From Nodosilinea sp. PGN35 (GTDB taxonomy: Bacteria > Cyanobacteriota > Cyanobacteriia > Phormidesmidales > Phormidesmidaceae): 64,000 bases of DNA. The notes under the pieces were generated by a model. That model did not search any database, had not been told where the DNA came from, and worked only from the letters and a program-made list of their open reading frames with translations. The number at the start of each line of letters is the position of its first letter. Position 1 is the first letter of the stretch. Below are positions 53,618-60,977 of this stretch, in pieces. The position numbers and the translations under genes were made by a program. The stretch spans positions 1,302,001-1,366,000 of the forward strand of contig NZ_JAQKQJ010000010.1 in assembly GCF_029109325.1 (NCBI RefSeq), in the 5' to 3' direction.

Positions 53618-54208
53618 CTATGAGGGTGAGCGGGCAGAGGCTAAAAATTCCTCAATTTGCTTCTGGCTAAGCTTGTGATGTTCCAAGCCCTCTTCAGCCA
53701 ACAGAAGTCTTGCCCTTTCAGTCGCCAAGCTGGTAGTGACGCTCAATAGGTCATCAGGAGGCTGCCGGTCACCAGCCAGAATAAACAACACCCTGCGAAC
53801 GCGATTGTCAAAATCACGAAGCAGGCCTTCTAAAAGGTCAATGTAGCGGCGTAGTAATTCGACATTGGCATTCTGAATTACAGCCTTTGGTGCACGGGCA
53901 GATGGGGGGCGATCGCCCAGGGGCACCTCTCCATTACTGGTATTGAGCAGGGGGGCAAACTGTCTAATTAGCGCAGACTCTAGCTGACCGCAGAAGCCCT
54001 GAGGAGTCAGTAGGTAGTAAAGCCTGACCCCCTCAAATCCAACTAAGCGATCAAGCTGATTGTGCGATCGCCAGCGTTGCCGCATGTCTCCTGATTGACC
54101 CACGTAGAGAATTTGGGTTGCCGTTGCCGCAATATAGACCCCCGATACAGCAGGTAAATACCCCCGCTCATTCAAGGGTACAGAAGGAAGGTCGCTCAAA
54201 ATTTTCAT
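53618..54208 (-). CDS. GIY-YIG nuclease-domain protein
   Basis: 196 residues. The GIY-YIG core is seen as SGVYIAATATQILYVGQSGDMRQRW with the catalytic Arg/His region RWRSHNQLDR, and PLLNTSNGE further on. The C-terminal ~90 residues are helical and unlike known families. The start overlaps the stop of the upstream gene as ATGA, so the two are coupled. It may be a homing or defence-type nuclease. Confidence 0.82.
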   Translation of the reverse strand: MKILSDLPSVPLNERGYLPAVSGVYIAATATQILYVGQSGDMRQRWRSHNQLDRLVGFEGVRLYYLLTPQGFCGQLESALIRQFAPLLNTSNGEVPLGDRPPSARAPKAVIQNANVELLRRYIDLLEGLLRDFDNRVRRVLFILAGDRQPPDDLLSVTTSLATERARLLLAEEGLEHHKLSQKQIEEFLASARSPS

Positions 54209-54495
54209 TCATCGTCCTCGATTAACTCCAGGTCACCAGGGCTAATCTCTTTGCGAAGGATTTGGCGTCGCAGTTCATCAGGCTCAATGCCCATGCGCTC
54301 AGCGGTATACCTCAGCATTTCCTCGATAGCGGCTTTTCGCTCACGAATACGGAAGCTAATCAGCCCCGCAGCTTGAGCGCTTTTTGAGCGGTTATTCAGA
54401 AAAGCCCAAATTGTGAGCCAGTCATCATCATGAACCCCCAAAGGGCCGACCCAGAAACGCTTAGGCATGACCTCGGAACTACCAGGAACTGACAT
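54205..54495 (-). CDS. Unknown partner of the GIY-YIG protein
   Basis: 96 residues from the ATG at 54495 (MSVPGSSEVMPKRFWVGPLG). A longer reading from 54552 would run through the inverted repeat upstream and is unlikely. The C-terminal half is helical and charged (KAAIEEMLRYTAERMGIEPDELRRQ). A small helical protein coupled to a nuclease and behind an operator suggests a regulator or immunity/antitoxin partner, without homology support. Confidence 0.65.
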   Translation of the reverse strand: MSVPGSSEVMPKRFWVGPLGVHDDDWLTIWAFLNNRSKSAQAAGLISFRIRERKAAIEEMLRYTAERMGIEPDELRRQILRKEISPGDLELIEDDE

Positions 54496-54523
54496 GCCGA
54501 TCCTCTCACGGTTACAGATTAGA

Positions 54524-54571
54524 ACCATCCTAGTACCAATATTGTATCTCATGATATGGTACTAGGATGGT
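54524..54571 (-). promoter_or_regulatory. Operator-like inverted repeat, 15-bp perfect arms
   Basis: ACCATCCTAGTACCA (54524-54538) and TGGTACTAGGATGGT (54557-54571) are exact reverse complements with an 18-nt A/T-rich gap. It sits 29 bp upstream of the chosen start of the GIY-YIG operon, in promoter position. A partial third GTACCA lies just beyond it. Confidence 0.7.
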
Positions 54572-54883
54572 ACATATAAGTACCAAGCTGTGATGCGTCA
54601 GCGTCGCTGGAGAACATCGCCGGGGGTTAACTCTCCCCCCGGCTTCCCTGGCCAGCCGAGCGGGGCACCGATCGAAGGTGCTGGTGGGTGTAGCTCCCAC
54701 CCTGGCCACCCGACTAAAAGCGAGTCACGCGATCGCCGGACGTTCCCAACGGCGAATCGCTTCCCTGGCCAGCCTGGGAAAGGCCCCCCGCTGCGGCGGT
54801 GTGGGAAGTAAGCCGTTCAACTCGGCCGCTGGCCACCCCTGTCAATCAGAAGTTCGCCGGGGGCGATCGCCCCCGTTTCCCCC
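54572..54883. other. GC-rich hairpin-rich intergenic region
   Basis: No coding frame is convincing. GCCGGGGG/CCCCCGGC, GGTGGG/CCCACC and CGGGGGCGATCGCCCCCG hairpins follow one another, and CTTCCCTGGCCAGCC occurs twice (54643 and 54760). It could encode a structured RNA or be a control region. No RNA family was recognised. Confidence 0.45.
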
Positions 54884-55114
54884 ATGGCCCAACAAAAAAG
54901 CTCCGCCGTAGCGGAGCCGCAAGGAGCGCAAATTGATTCCCAAAGAGTACCCCGATTCCCCTGGATAGTAGTTCACCGCGACCCCCGCACCCGTGCGCTT
55001 TCCATCGTGGCCACCTTTGCCTACAAATCCCACGCCGCCGCCCTCATTCGCCAGTTGGCCGTCACCAACCCCGACGCGCCAGATCGGTTTGAAGTGAGAC
55101 CCAACGACTACTAA
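54884..55114 (+). CDS. Short protein of unknown function
   Basis: 76 residues (RVPRFPWIVVHRDPRTRALS, ending FEVRPNDY). The end resembles small element-borne proteins but no family is recognised. The first codons overlap a GCTCCGC/GCGGAGC hairpin with six A upstream, which read on the minus strand is a good terminator. The true start may therefore be later. Low confidence. Confidence 0.4.
   Translation: MAQQKSSAVAEPQGAQIDSQRVPRFPWIVVHRDPRTRALSIVATFAYKSHAAALIRQLAVTNPDAPDRFEVRPNDY
54893..54917 (-). terminator. Minus-strand terminator
   Basis: Read on the minus strand, GCTCCGC-TACG-GCGGAGC is followed by TTTTTTG. No minus-strand gene is seen directly to its right, so what it terminates is unclear. 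Confidence 0.55.
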
Positions 55115-55285
55115 CCCCCACCGGCACGGGCCACGGACATGGGGCCAGGGCAATACCCCCACCGCATAGGTCGAAGACATCGGGCCAATGCTCCGGCGAA
55201 TGCAGCCGCCGCAACGCCCCGCCTATAGGCCGAGCCAGGGGAGCATGGGATACCAGCCTACACGACTCCCCCCGCCCTGCTCGCA

Positions 55286-55317
55286 GAACCAGTAGAACCA
55301 AAGGAACCACTGAACCA
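55286..55317. repeat. Four GAACCA iteron-like repeats
   Basis: GAACCA occurs at 55286, 55295, 55304 and 55312, a 9-9-8 bp spacing, 55 bp upstream of the next gene. Such spacing fits a protein binding array, though the unit is short and chance is possible. Confidence 0.5.
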
Positions 55318-55371
55318 CGGCCCCCTCCGGGGGGCCAACCCCAACCTAACCCAAAAGCAAACCCTCTATCT

Positions 55372-56016
55372 ATGACTAGACCCTACTTTCTGGCCCCGTG
55401 GAGCGCCGACGCAATGCGAGAGTTGGTCGATACCCTCAACTGCATTAACAACGGCCTTTACGAGAGCCCCAAAGACCTCTCTGACTGCCTGCACGCCACC
55501 GCTGAGTCTATCCGCCTGGTGCTCAACCCCGACGAGTTTACCAGCGACGTGCCGCAGCTGCTGGATGCGATCGCCGTTCTCTATATCGCCCTCCAGCTCG
55601 CCGCCAACGAAGCGGCTCTGTTCCATCCCTACCCCCAAGACCACGCCGCCACCTTCGACCGGTGGGCTCAGAGTGCGATCGACACCGTAACCACCACTCC
55701 CGGCGACCAGCTCCGCGACCTCATCACCGGCACCGTGGCCCGCCTGGCCCAGCTCCGGGCCCAGCTGCATCACCCGGTGCCCCATGTCGTTTATTTCCCA
55801 ACCGTGCCAGAGAGGAACAACGCTCACGCCGCCGGCGGCCCCCCCGAGGGTAGCCAAGTCAGCCCCGAGGCGTGGGAGCTGGGCAAACAAGCACTGCGGA
55901 ATTTCTTTGAGAACCCCAGCGATCGCCCCCCTGCTCCCTGGCCCGCCTGGCTCACCCCCGACGACACCCCCACCGCGGCTGACCCCGACCACGAGGAACC
56001 CAGCGATGTCTACTAA
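55372..56016 (+). CDS. Unknown helical protein of the element
   Basis: 214 residues (MTRPYFLAPWSADAMRELVD, then LAQLRAQLHHPVPHVVYFP). Mostly helical with a Pro-rich, acidic end. No family recognised. Its stop overlaps the next gene by 11 bp. The gene is in the region between the GIY-YIG operon and the IS110-like gene. Confidence 0.65.
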   Translation: MTRPYFLAPWSADAMRELVDTLNCINNGLYESPKDLSDCLHATAESIRLVLNPDEFTSDVPQLLDAIAVLYIALQLAANEAALFHPYPQDHAATFDRWAQSAIDTVTTTPGDQLRDLITGTVARLAQLRAQLHHPVPHVVYFPTVPERNNAHAAGGPPEGSQVSPEAWELGKQALRNFFENPSDRPPAPWPAWLTPDDTPTAADPDHEEPSDVY

Positions 56017-56272
56017 CCGGCTCCCTCCCGAGGCCCTGGAATGCATTGCGGCCCACCTGCTGGCCCTAGAGTGGCTGGCTGGGGAGGTGCAACACCCCAG
56101 CCGCTGGGCTGCGTTGAGCAGCGACCCTGAGATGCTCGTTTTTGAAGCCCAAAGCCAGGGCGTAAGGCGTTACCGCCAGATGAGTCCTGACCAACTGCGC
56201 GAAGCCTGCGATCGCGCCCTGGGCAACTATCGAGTTATCTCTACTCCCCTTAACCCGCCTGACGAGTCCTGA
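56006..56272 (+). CDS. Unknown small protein whose 3' end overlaps the ribozyme
   Basis: 88 residues (MSTNRLPPEALECIAAHLLA, ending LNPPDES). Helical, no known family. The last codons, CCTGACGAGTCCTGA, are also the CUGACGA core and first stem II strand of the hammerhead, so the gene end and the ribozyme share bases. Ribozyme cleavage would leave the mRNA intact through the stop codon but cut off what follows. Confidence 0.7.
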   Translation: MSTNRLPPEALECIAAHLLALEWLAGEVQHPSRWAALSSDPEMLVFEAQSQGVRRYRQMSPDQLREACDRALGNYRVISTPLNPPDES

Positions 56273-56322
56273 AGGACGAAACGGCCCTGGTGGCCGTCGC
56301 GGGGTAGCTTGCATGGGTAGAG
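56239..56322 (+). ncRNA. Hammerhead ribozyme, type I topology
   Basis: All core positions match. Stem I 5' strand CCCGC (56254-56258); CUGACGA (56259-56265); stem II GUCC-UGAA-GGAC (56266-56277) with the preferred G-C closing pair; GAA (56278-56280); stem III ACGGCC/GGCCGU with loop CUGGU (56281-56297), whose first pair is the required A-U; then C17 at 56298 and stem I 3' strand GCGGG (56299-56303). Cleavage would fall between 56298 and 56299 behind GUC. Stem I continues, after an internal loop, as CUCUA..CCC with GGGUAGAG. Both ends leave through stem I, hence type I. Confidence 0.88.
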
Positions 56323-56540
56323 GGGCTGCAATCCCTCTATTCTCTAACCCGCCTTTGGGCCGGAGTTTTAAAAATGTTGCTGTTTTCGGCTTCGGAACGT
56401 TGCTACACGGCCCTTAGCCCCACGCTCATTTAACGTTGCTACACGGCCCCCTGTAAGGGATAGCGAATCTAAGAATGACGTGCTAAACAGCGCCGTAACC
56501 CGGCCTGGAGCTTTTGGAACAACGATTGAGCTAATTTCCC
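56323..56540 (+). other. Structured leader between ribozyme and IS110-like gene
   Basis: About 220 nt without a gene. AGAGGG/CCCTCT forms a hairpin directly behind the ribozyme, sharing AGAG with stem I. AACGTTGCTACACGGCCC occurs twice (56396-56413 and 56432-56449, 36-bp period). IS110 elements encode a bridge RNA in the non-coding end upstream of the transposase, so this is the place to look for one; I cannot fold it reliably by eye. Confidence 0.5.
56396..56449. repeat. 18-bp direct repeat, two copies
   Basis: AACGTTGCTACACGGCCC twice, 36 bp apart, in the leader of the IS110-like gene. It is too short and too few to be a CRISPR array. Confidence 0.75.
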
Positions 56541-57737
56541 ATGCCCCAAATAGTTGGAATCGAAGTCGGCAAGACTTCTATCGTTTGCTGCTGTCTAAAA
56601 ACCGAGGAGATCCCCCCAAACTACGGTCAATTTGCCCGCTCCTACAGTCCACAAACCCTGCTGTCGAATATCAGCGGTGCGCAGACTCTCCTAGAGCTGG
56701 GTGATGTGTTCATCATTGAGCCCACCGGCGACTACTCAAAAATCTGGATCGACCTGCTGAAGGCCAACGAGCGCTGTGTTCTCAGGGTCAACCCCAAGCG
56801 GGTTCGCGCCATGAAGGAGTATCACGGCATCATGTCGAAGACAGATCGCTATGACAGTGCCTTCCTAGCGCTCTATGGTGCCGAAAATTTCGAGAACCCC
56901 GACGCCTTTCTCAGTGACTACGCCGAAGACCTTAGAGAGGTGCTGCTACAGCACGTCTTCATCAGTCGGATGGCAGGTAACCACCAGCGCCGCCTGTGGC
57001 AGCTCCTCTCCAGGGAGTGGCCGGAAGCCTGCCGCAGCCGCAGCGGGAGCAAGCCACAGCAGAACAGGGAGTTTTTAGAAGCTACTCCCCCGGGCCTGTG
57101 GCGCTTTATTGCCGGAGAAGAGTACAGCCAGGCCGCGCGCCGACAGCGCTCTTTAGACGAAACAATCGGCAGTGGCCTATCGGAGCTATCGCGTACTCTG
57201 GCCGCCCAGGTCTGCGAGCTGGAGCGCAAACAGTATGCCATGGAGGAGCGCATTAGTACCTTGAGCGCCGCGCCTGAATTCGCTCCCTACCACACTGTTT
57301 TCGATCTGTTCGGGTTTGGCCCCCTCACTCGGGCGTCTATTCTCAGCCGTGTCTATCCCTTTCAGCAATTCATGGGACCAGACGGTAAACCCATCAGGTT
57401 ACGAGTTCCCTCCGCCAAGGGAGATCGCCTGCACCGCCGCAATAAGTCTCTAGGGGCCTTTCGCCTCAGTTTGGGCAATGGCACCAAAACCTATCAGTCT
57501 GGCCAGCTCCAGACCGAAAAGGCCGCCGGGCCAAAGTACGCCCGCGTCTCCCTCTATCTGCACGTTCGCTCTCAGGTGGTCCTTAGGGGCAATTCATCAG
57601 GGGCAGCCCCCAAGTACCTCCGTAAGCACCGCGAGTTTTATCAGGCCCTGCCCCCCATGCCCCACACCAAAGCGGTGTCTAAGGTCATGTCCCTGGTGGT
57701 CAAAGACCTCTACAGAGAGCTGCTGGCCAGCCTGTAA
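56541..57737 (+). CDS. IS110/Piv-family DEDD recombinase
   Basis: 398 residues. The RuvC-like domain has IVGIEVGKTS (residue 8 is Glu where the family has Asp), Glu60 in FIIEPTGDY, and Asp102 and Asp105 in SKTDRYDSAFLALYGA. The spacing matches the IS621 type. A helical middle follows. The C-terminal transposase_20 part has FDLFGFGPLTRASILS and a Ser in TYQSGQ, where the family nucleophile lies. IS110 enzymes act with a bridge RNA, and Piv relatives invert DNA. It could be an IS, or an inversion enzyme of the element. A terminator follows. Confidence 0.85.
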   Translation: MPQIVGIEVGKTSIVCCCLKTEEIPPNYGQFARSYSPQTLLSNISGAQTLLELGDVFIIEPTGDYSKIWIDLLKANERCVLRVNPKRVRAMKEYHGIMSKTDRYDSAFLALYGAENFENPDAFLSDYAEDLREVLLQHVFISRMAGNHQRRLWQLLSREWPEACRSRSGSKPQQNREFLEATPPGLWRFIAGEEYSQAARRQRSLDETIGSGLSELSRTLAAQVCELERKQYAMEERISTLSAAPEFAPYHTVFDLFGFGPLTRASILSRVYPFQQFMGPDGKPIRLRVPSAKGDRLHRRNKSLGAFRLSLGNGTKTYQSGQLQTEKAAGPKYARVSLYLHVRSQVVLRGNSSGAAPKYLRKHREFYQALPPMPHTKAVSKVMSLVVKDLYRELLASL

Positions 57738-57756
57738 CTCCCCAGTAGACAACGCT

Positions 57757-57788
57757 AAGCCCCCCTGGTAGCCTCAGGGGGGCTTTTT
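57757..57788 (+). terminator. Terminator of the IS110-like gene
   Basis: AAGCCCCCCTG and CAGGGGGGCTT form an 11-bp stem with a 7-nt loop, ending in T5. It lies 20 bp behind the stop codon. Confidence 0.9.
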
Positions 57789-57798
57789 GGTGCGCCGG

Positions 57799-57891
57799 TT
57801 AAAAATGCTCCTTCACTCGGTCGCCCCACAGGCAGATCGCTATACTCACCAGCGATCGCAGTGGGGCGACCGAGTGAAGGAGCATTTTTAA
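57799..57891. repeat. Perfect inverted repeat with 31-bp arms
   Basis: The arms 57799-57829 and 57861-57891 are exact reverse complements, beginning TTAAAAATGCTCCTTC and ending in TTTTTAA. The 31-nt gap holds a second inverted repeat, GATCGCT/AGCGATC. The whole 93 nt could form one long hairpin. It sits just behind the IS110-like terminator. Confidence 0.92.
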
Positions 57892-58204
57892 ATACTCGTC
57901 CAGAGCTGCCATCGAGAATAGGAGTCCACCCCCCCAGCGCCAAAGGCGGTCAGCCGTCCACCACCGATCCGCCCGCGCCCGCGGTGCCCCCCTGGTCAAC
58001 CTGGGCACCCTCAGGGATGCGCCAGGCTTTTAAGCTCAACAGTTGGCAAATTATGGCTAAAACTACAGACTGCTTTATTGAAGCTTTAAAGCACCAGCTT
58101 TCGACAACTGTAAAATAGAAGCGCTAGCTTTCATAGTTGGCGCAGATTTTGTGCACTCAGGCCAAACCCGTCTTCAACTACTACAGAAAAGAGAGAGATC
58201 GACT
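57892..58204. other. Gap between element and GT61 gene
   Basis: No gene seen. The right boundary of the integrated element probably lies in or before this stretch. No attachment site could be matched to the integrase side. GAGAGAGATCGACT just before 58205 may contain the ribosome binding site of the next gene. Confidence 0.4.
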
Positions 58205-59332
58205 ATGGGGTTGTCATTCGTTGAAGTTTTGCCTGAGATCAAAATTCCCGCTTCAATGATCTTTTCTTACCCCACGGCGCTGGGAGATACCCTGCGTCCC
58301 GCGATCGAAAGAATATTTCTGCCTGAGGAATATCTCCATCCCTTACAGGTCAAAATAGACGTTAGCTCTCGCCAGACAGGCCCCAGAGAACCAGTTTCTA
58401 AGCGCGCAAGACTTCACAAAGCGCTCCGCAACGCTGTCAAAGGGGTTCAGGTACTAGACTATCCGGAAAGGTTTTTATTTGATGGCCGAAAAGAGCTAGA
58501 TACCAACATAGGCCATGTCATTGAAAACTTGGCAGCTCCGGCTTTGCTGGCCAAGCAAATGCTGAGTAAACGCCTGGGTCAAGACATCGACGTTCACGTA
58601 ATTTTAAGAGAACGAGCCCCAGGCCTGGCTCGGGAGGTCTTCGAGACTCTCAAAATCCCGGTGATTTACACCGACGATAGCGTCTACGGCGAAGTAATTT
58701 CGATCTCAGTCGCTCGGCCCAGTGCAGCAACCAGTCCAGAGGCACTTCAGTTCTTGCCAATCATAAATGAAAAACCAGTTGCCGAGCTAGATTCAAAGCT
58801 CTATAACCTCCACGCAGCTCTATTCAATGAATCTGAATTTTCAAACCCTGAGCCCTTAACCGCAGAGAAAATTTTTATCCCTCGCAGAGGAAATCGCTGC
58901 TTAATCAACAACGATGAAGTGATTCAGTTTCTTGAAGGCAAAGGCTTTAAAACCTACTATTTTGAAGATTTAACCTGTGCTCAGAAGTGGGCAATTACCC
59001 GCGATGTCAAGGTCGTAGTTGCCGTTCACGGTGCTGCCCTCAGCCATATGGCCTTCAATCGTTTGGGGCTTCAGAACTCCGCTCAGCCCGGCAGCGGAGT
59101 CAAGGTGGTTGAACTCTACTCCCCGGGTTGGGCCAGCCGCTGGGCCCATCGACGCCACATCAGTGGCCTGAACGGACAGTGGTGCGGGGTTCGCGGTCAG
59201 GTCACCCCAGAGTTCTTGAAAACCATAGACTTCTCTGATTTGCCCTCTGGAATTGTCATACCGTCTCAAAATTCCTTTAAGGTTGACTGTGAGTCTATTC
59301 AGATGGCGCTTGACTATCTGGAGGTTGTTTAG
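58205..59332 (+). CDS. GT61-type glycosyltransferase (DUF563)
   Basis: 375 residues. The C-terminal half has the DUF563 pattern IFIPRRGNRCLINNDEVIQF, then YYFEDLTCAQKWAITRDVKV and AVHGAALSHMAF, the sugar-nucleotide binding core. The N-terminal half is variable. GT61 enzymes transfer pentoses or N-acetylglucosamine to glycans; here a role in capsule or surface polysaccharide is likely. The A/T content is higher than in neighbouring genes, which may mean transfer. The start is at 58205; a reading from 58151 is not supported. Confidence 0.85.
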   Translation: MGLSFVEVLPEIKIPASMIFSYPTALGDTLRPAIERIFLPEEYLHPLQVKIDVSSRQTGPREPVSKRARLHKALRNAVKGVQVLDYPERFLFDGRKELDTNIGHVIENLAAPALLAKQMLSKRLGQDIDVHVILRERAPGLAREVFETLKIPVIYTDDSVYGEVISISVARPSAATSPEALQFLPIINEKPVAELDSKLYNLHAALFNESEFSNPEPLTAEKIFIPRRGNRCLINNDEVIQFLEGKGFKTYYFEDLTCAQKWAITRDVKVVVAVHGAALSHMAFNRLGLQNSAQPGSGVKVVELYSPGWASRWAHRRHISGLNGQWCGVRGQVTPEFLKTIDFSDLPSGIVIPSQNSFKVDCESIQMALDYLEVV

Positions 59333-59347
59333 TCAACCGTTTGATGG

Positions 59348-60880
59348 CTAGCGGGCGGCGACAAACCGCTCCCGGGCTACCGCCCGCAGCCGCTGAATGT
59401 CTTCTCGGCGGGTGACCGAAAGGGGCACCGTGCGCTTGATCTCCTCTAGCACCAGGGCAGTGTCGGCAGGGCGATTTTCGTAGAGGGCGCGATAGTGGGC
59501 GGTAATGACCGCCTGCTCAATTTCGGCTCCGCTAAAGCCCTCGGTAGCCACCACCAGTTCGTCGAGGTCAAAGTTTTCCAGTCCCTGCTGACGACGACTC
59601 AGGTGAATGCCCAGAACGTCGCGTCGTTCATCGGCCTCGGGCAGATCGACAAAGAAAATTTCGTCAAAGCGGCCTTTGCGCAGCAGCTCCGGTGGAATGG
59701 CCGAGAGGTCGTTGGCGGTGGCTACCACAAAGATCTCCTCGGATTTTTCCTGTAGCCAGGTGAGAAAGTAGCCAAACAGGCGGCGGCTGAGCCCGCCATC
59801 GGCCTCGCTGCTGGTTTGGCCCATGCTCTTTTCAATTTCGTCGATCCACAGGATGCAGGGGGCCATAGTCTCGGCCATAGTGACGGCGCGGCGAAAGTTT
59901 TTGTCAGACTCCCCCACGTACTTGTCGTAGAGGCGACCGGCATCGAGCTTGAGCAGGGGCAGATGCCACTGGCGGGCGATGGTTTTGGCCGCCAGCGACT
60001 TGCCGCAGCCCTGAATGCCGACGATCAAAATGCCTTTTGGGGCGGGCAGATTGTACTGGCGGGCCTGGGGCGTAAAGCCTACCCTGGCGTAGCCCAGCCA
60101 GCGTTTGAGGCCCTCAAACCCGCCCAGTTCCGACAGGTTTGTCTCGGAGGGGAAGTAGTCGAGCAGCCCCTCTTCATGAATGACGCGGGCCTTGCGCTCC
60201 AGCACGCGCTTGACGTCGTCGGCATCGAGGCGGCCGTCGTGCAGGGCGGCGTAGGAGACCACTTTGCGGGTCTGGCTCAGGGTCATACCCCGTAGGGCGC
60301 TTACCAGGGCGCGAATATCTTCGGGGGTGAGGTCAACTTTGACGCGCCCCTTCAGCGCCCGCACGACGTCAGAGACGGCATTGTAAAGTTCTTCGGGCTC
60401 GGGCAGCTTGATGTCGAAATACACGGCGTCGTGGGCAATTTCGGGGGGCAGGTCATTGCCGCTGCCGGTGATCACCAGGGTGGAGCGGTGGTGGGAAAAC
60501 TGTTCGGCCACCTCCCGCAGCTGCCGGGCGACCACGGGATCTTTGAGGTGGGGGGCAAAGTCCTTGAGCCAGAAGATGGCTTTAAAGCTCATCTCCTGAA
60601 TGTGGCGCAGCATGTCGAGGGGCTCGCTGGTCTTGGGCAGAGCCTGGCCGCGCCTGGTGCCGGGGGGGGCGTATTCGTTTTGCCAGCGGTGGTCGGGGCT
60701 GTCGGGCGATCGCATCAACCCCTGGGCAATGCTCCACTCAAACACCGCCATCTGCATGTCGGTGCAGGCGGCGCTGATCAATCCCTGCACCCGCTCCTCC
60801 TCTACGGTATCGATCACCACCACCGGATGAAAAGAAGTCACCAGGGTTTGAAAGTGCTGCACGCTGGCTTTAAAAGACAT
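59348..60880 (-). CDS. ycf46: Ycf46-like AAA ATPase
   Basis: 510 residues. The N-terminal half ([19 protein letters not shown]) is the Ycf46 module found in cyanobacteria and plastids. The AAA module follows: Walker [15 protein letters not shown] near 290, Walker [13 protein letters not shown] near 345, [21 protein letters not shown] with the arginine finger, and a C-terminal lid. Ycf46 is linked to the regulation of photosynthesis and inorganic carbon use under low CO2. The gene is convergent with the GT61 gene. Confidence 0.92.
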   Translation of the reverse strand: MSFKASVQHFQTLVTSFHPVVVIDTVEEERVQGLISAACTDMQMAVFEWSIAQGLMRSPDSPDHRWQNEYAPPGTRRGQALPKTSEPLDMLRHIQEMSFKAIFWLKDFAPHLKDPVVARQLREVAEQFSHHRSTLVITGSGNDLPPEIAHDAVYFDIKLPEPEELYNAVSDVVRALKGRVKVDLTPEDIRALVSALRGMTLSQTRKVVSYAALHDGRLDADDVKRVLERKARVIHEEGLLDYFPSETNLSELGGFEGLKRWLGYARVGFTPQARQYNLPAPKGILIVGIQGCGKSLAAKTIARQWHLPLLKLDAGRLYDKYVGESDKNFRRAVTMAETMAPCILWIDEIEKSMGQTSSEADGGLSRRLFGYFLTWLQEKSEEIFVVATANDLSAIPPELLRKGRFDEIFFVDLPEADERRDVLGIHLSRRQQGLENFDLDELVVATEGFSGAEIEQAVITAHYRALYENRPADTALVLEEIKRTVPLSVTRREDIQRLRAVARERFVAAR

Positions 60881-60977
60881 GGTTGAAGCAGGTAACGTTA
60901 GGGCTAATGTGCCCGCTTCCTCCTACATTGGCTGCACAAAAAATTCCGGAGGGCGATAATCTGGCAGATCCCAGGGC

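Noticed and set aside
54205..54552. Longer start of the GIY-YIG partner
   Set aside because: It would place the start inside the operator-like inverted repeat; the ATG at 54495 leaves it upstream.
56396..56449. Possible CRISPR-like mini-array upstream of the IS110-like gene
   Set aside because: Only two copies of an 18-bp unit with an 18-bp gap, no cas genes, and unit length below CRISPR repeats.
57861..58118. 85-codon frame across the right arm of the inverted repeat
   Set aside because: The mirrored frame on the other strand begins with the same peptide because of the inverted repeat; neither is coding-like.
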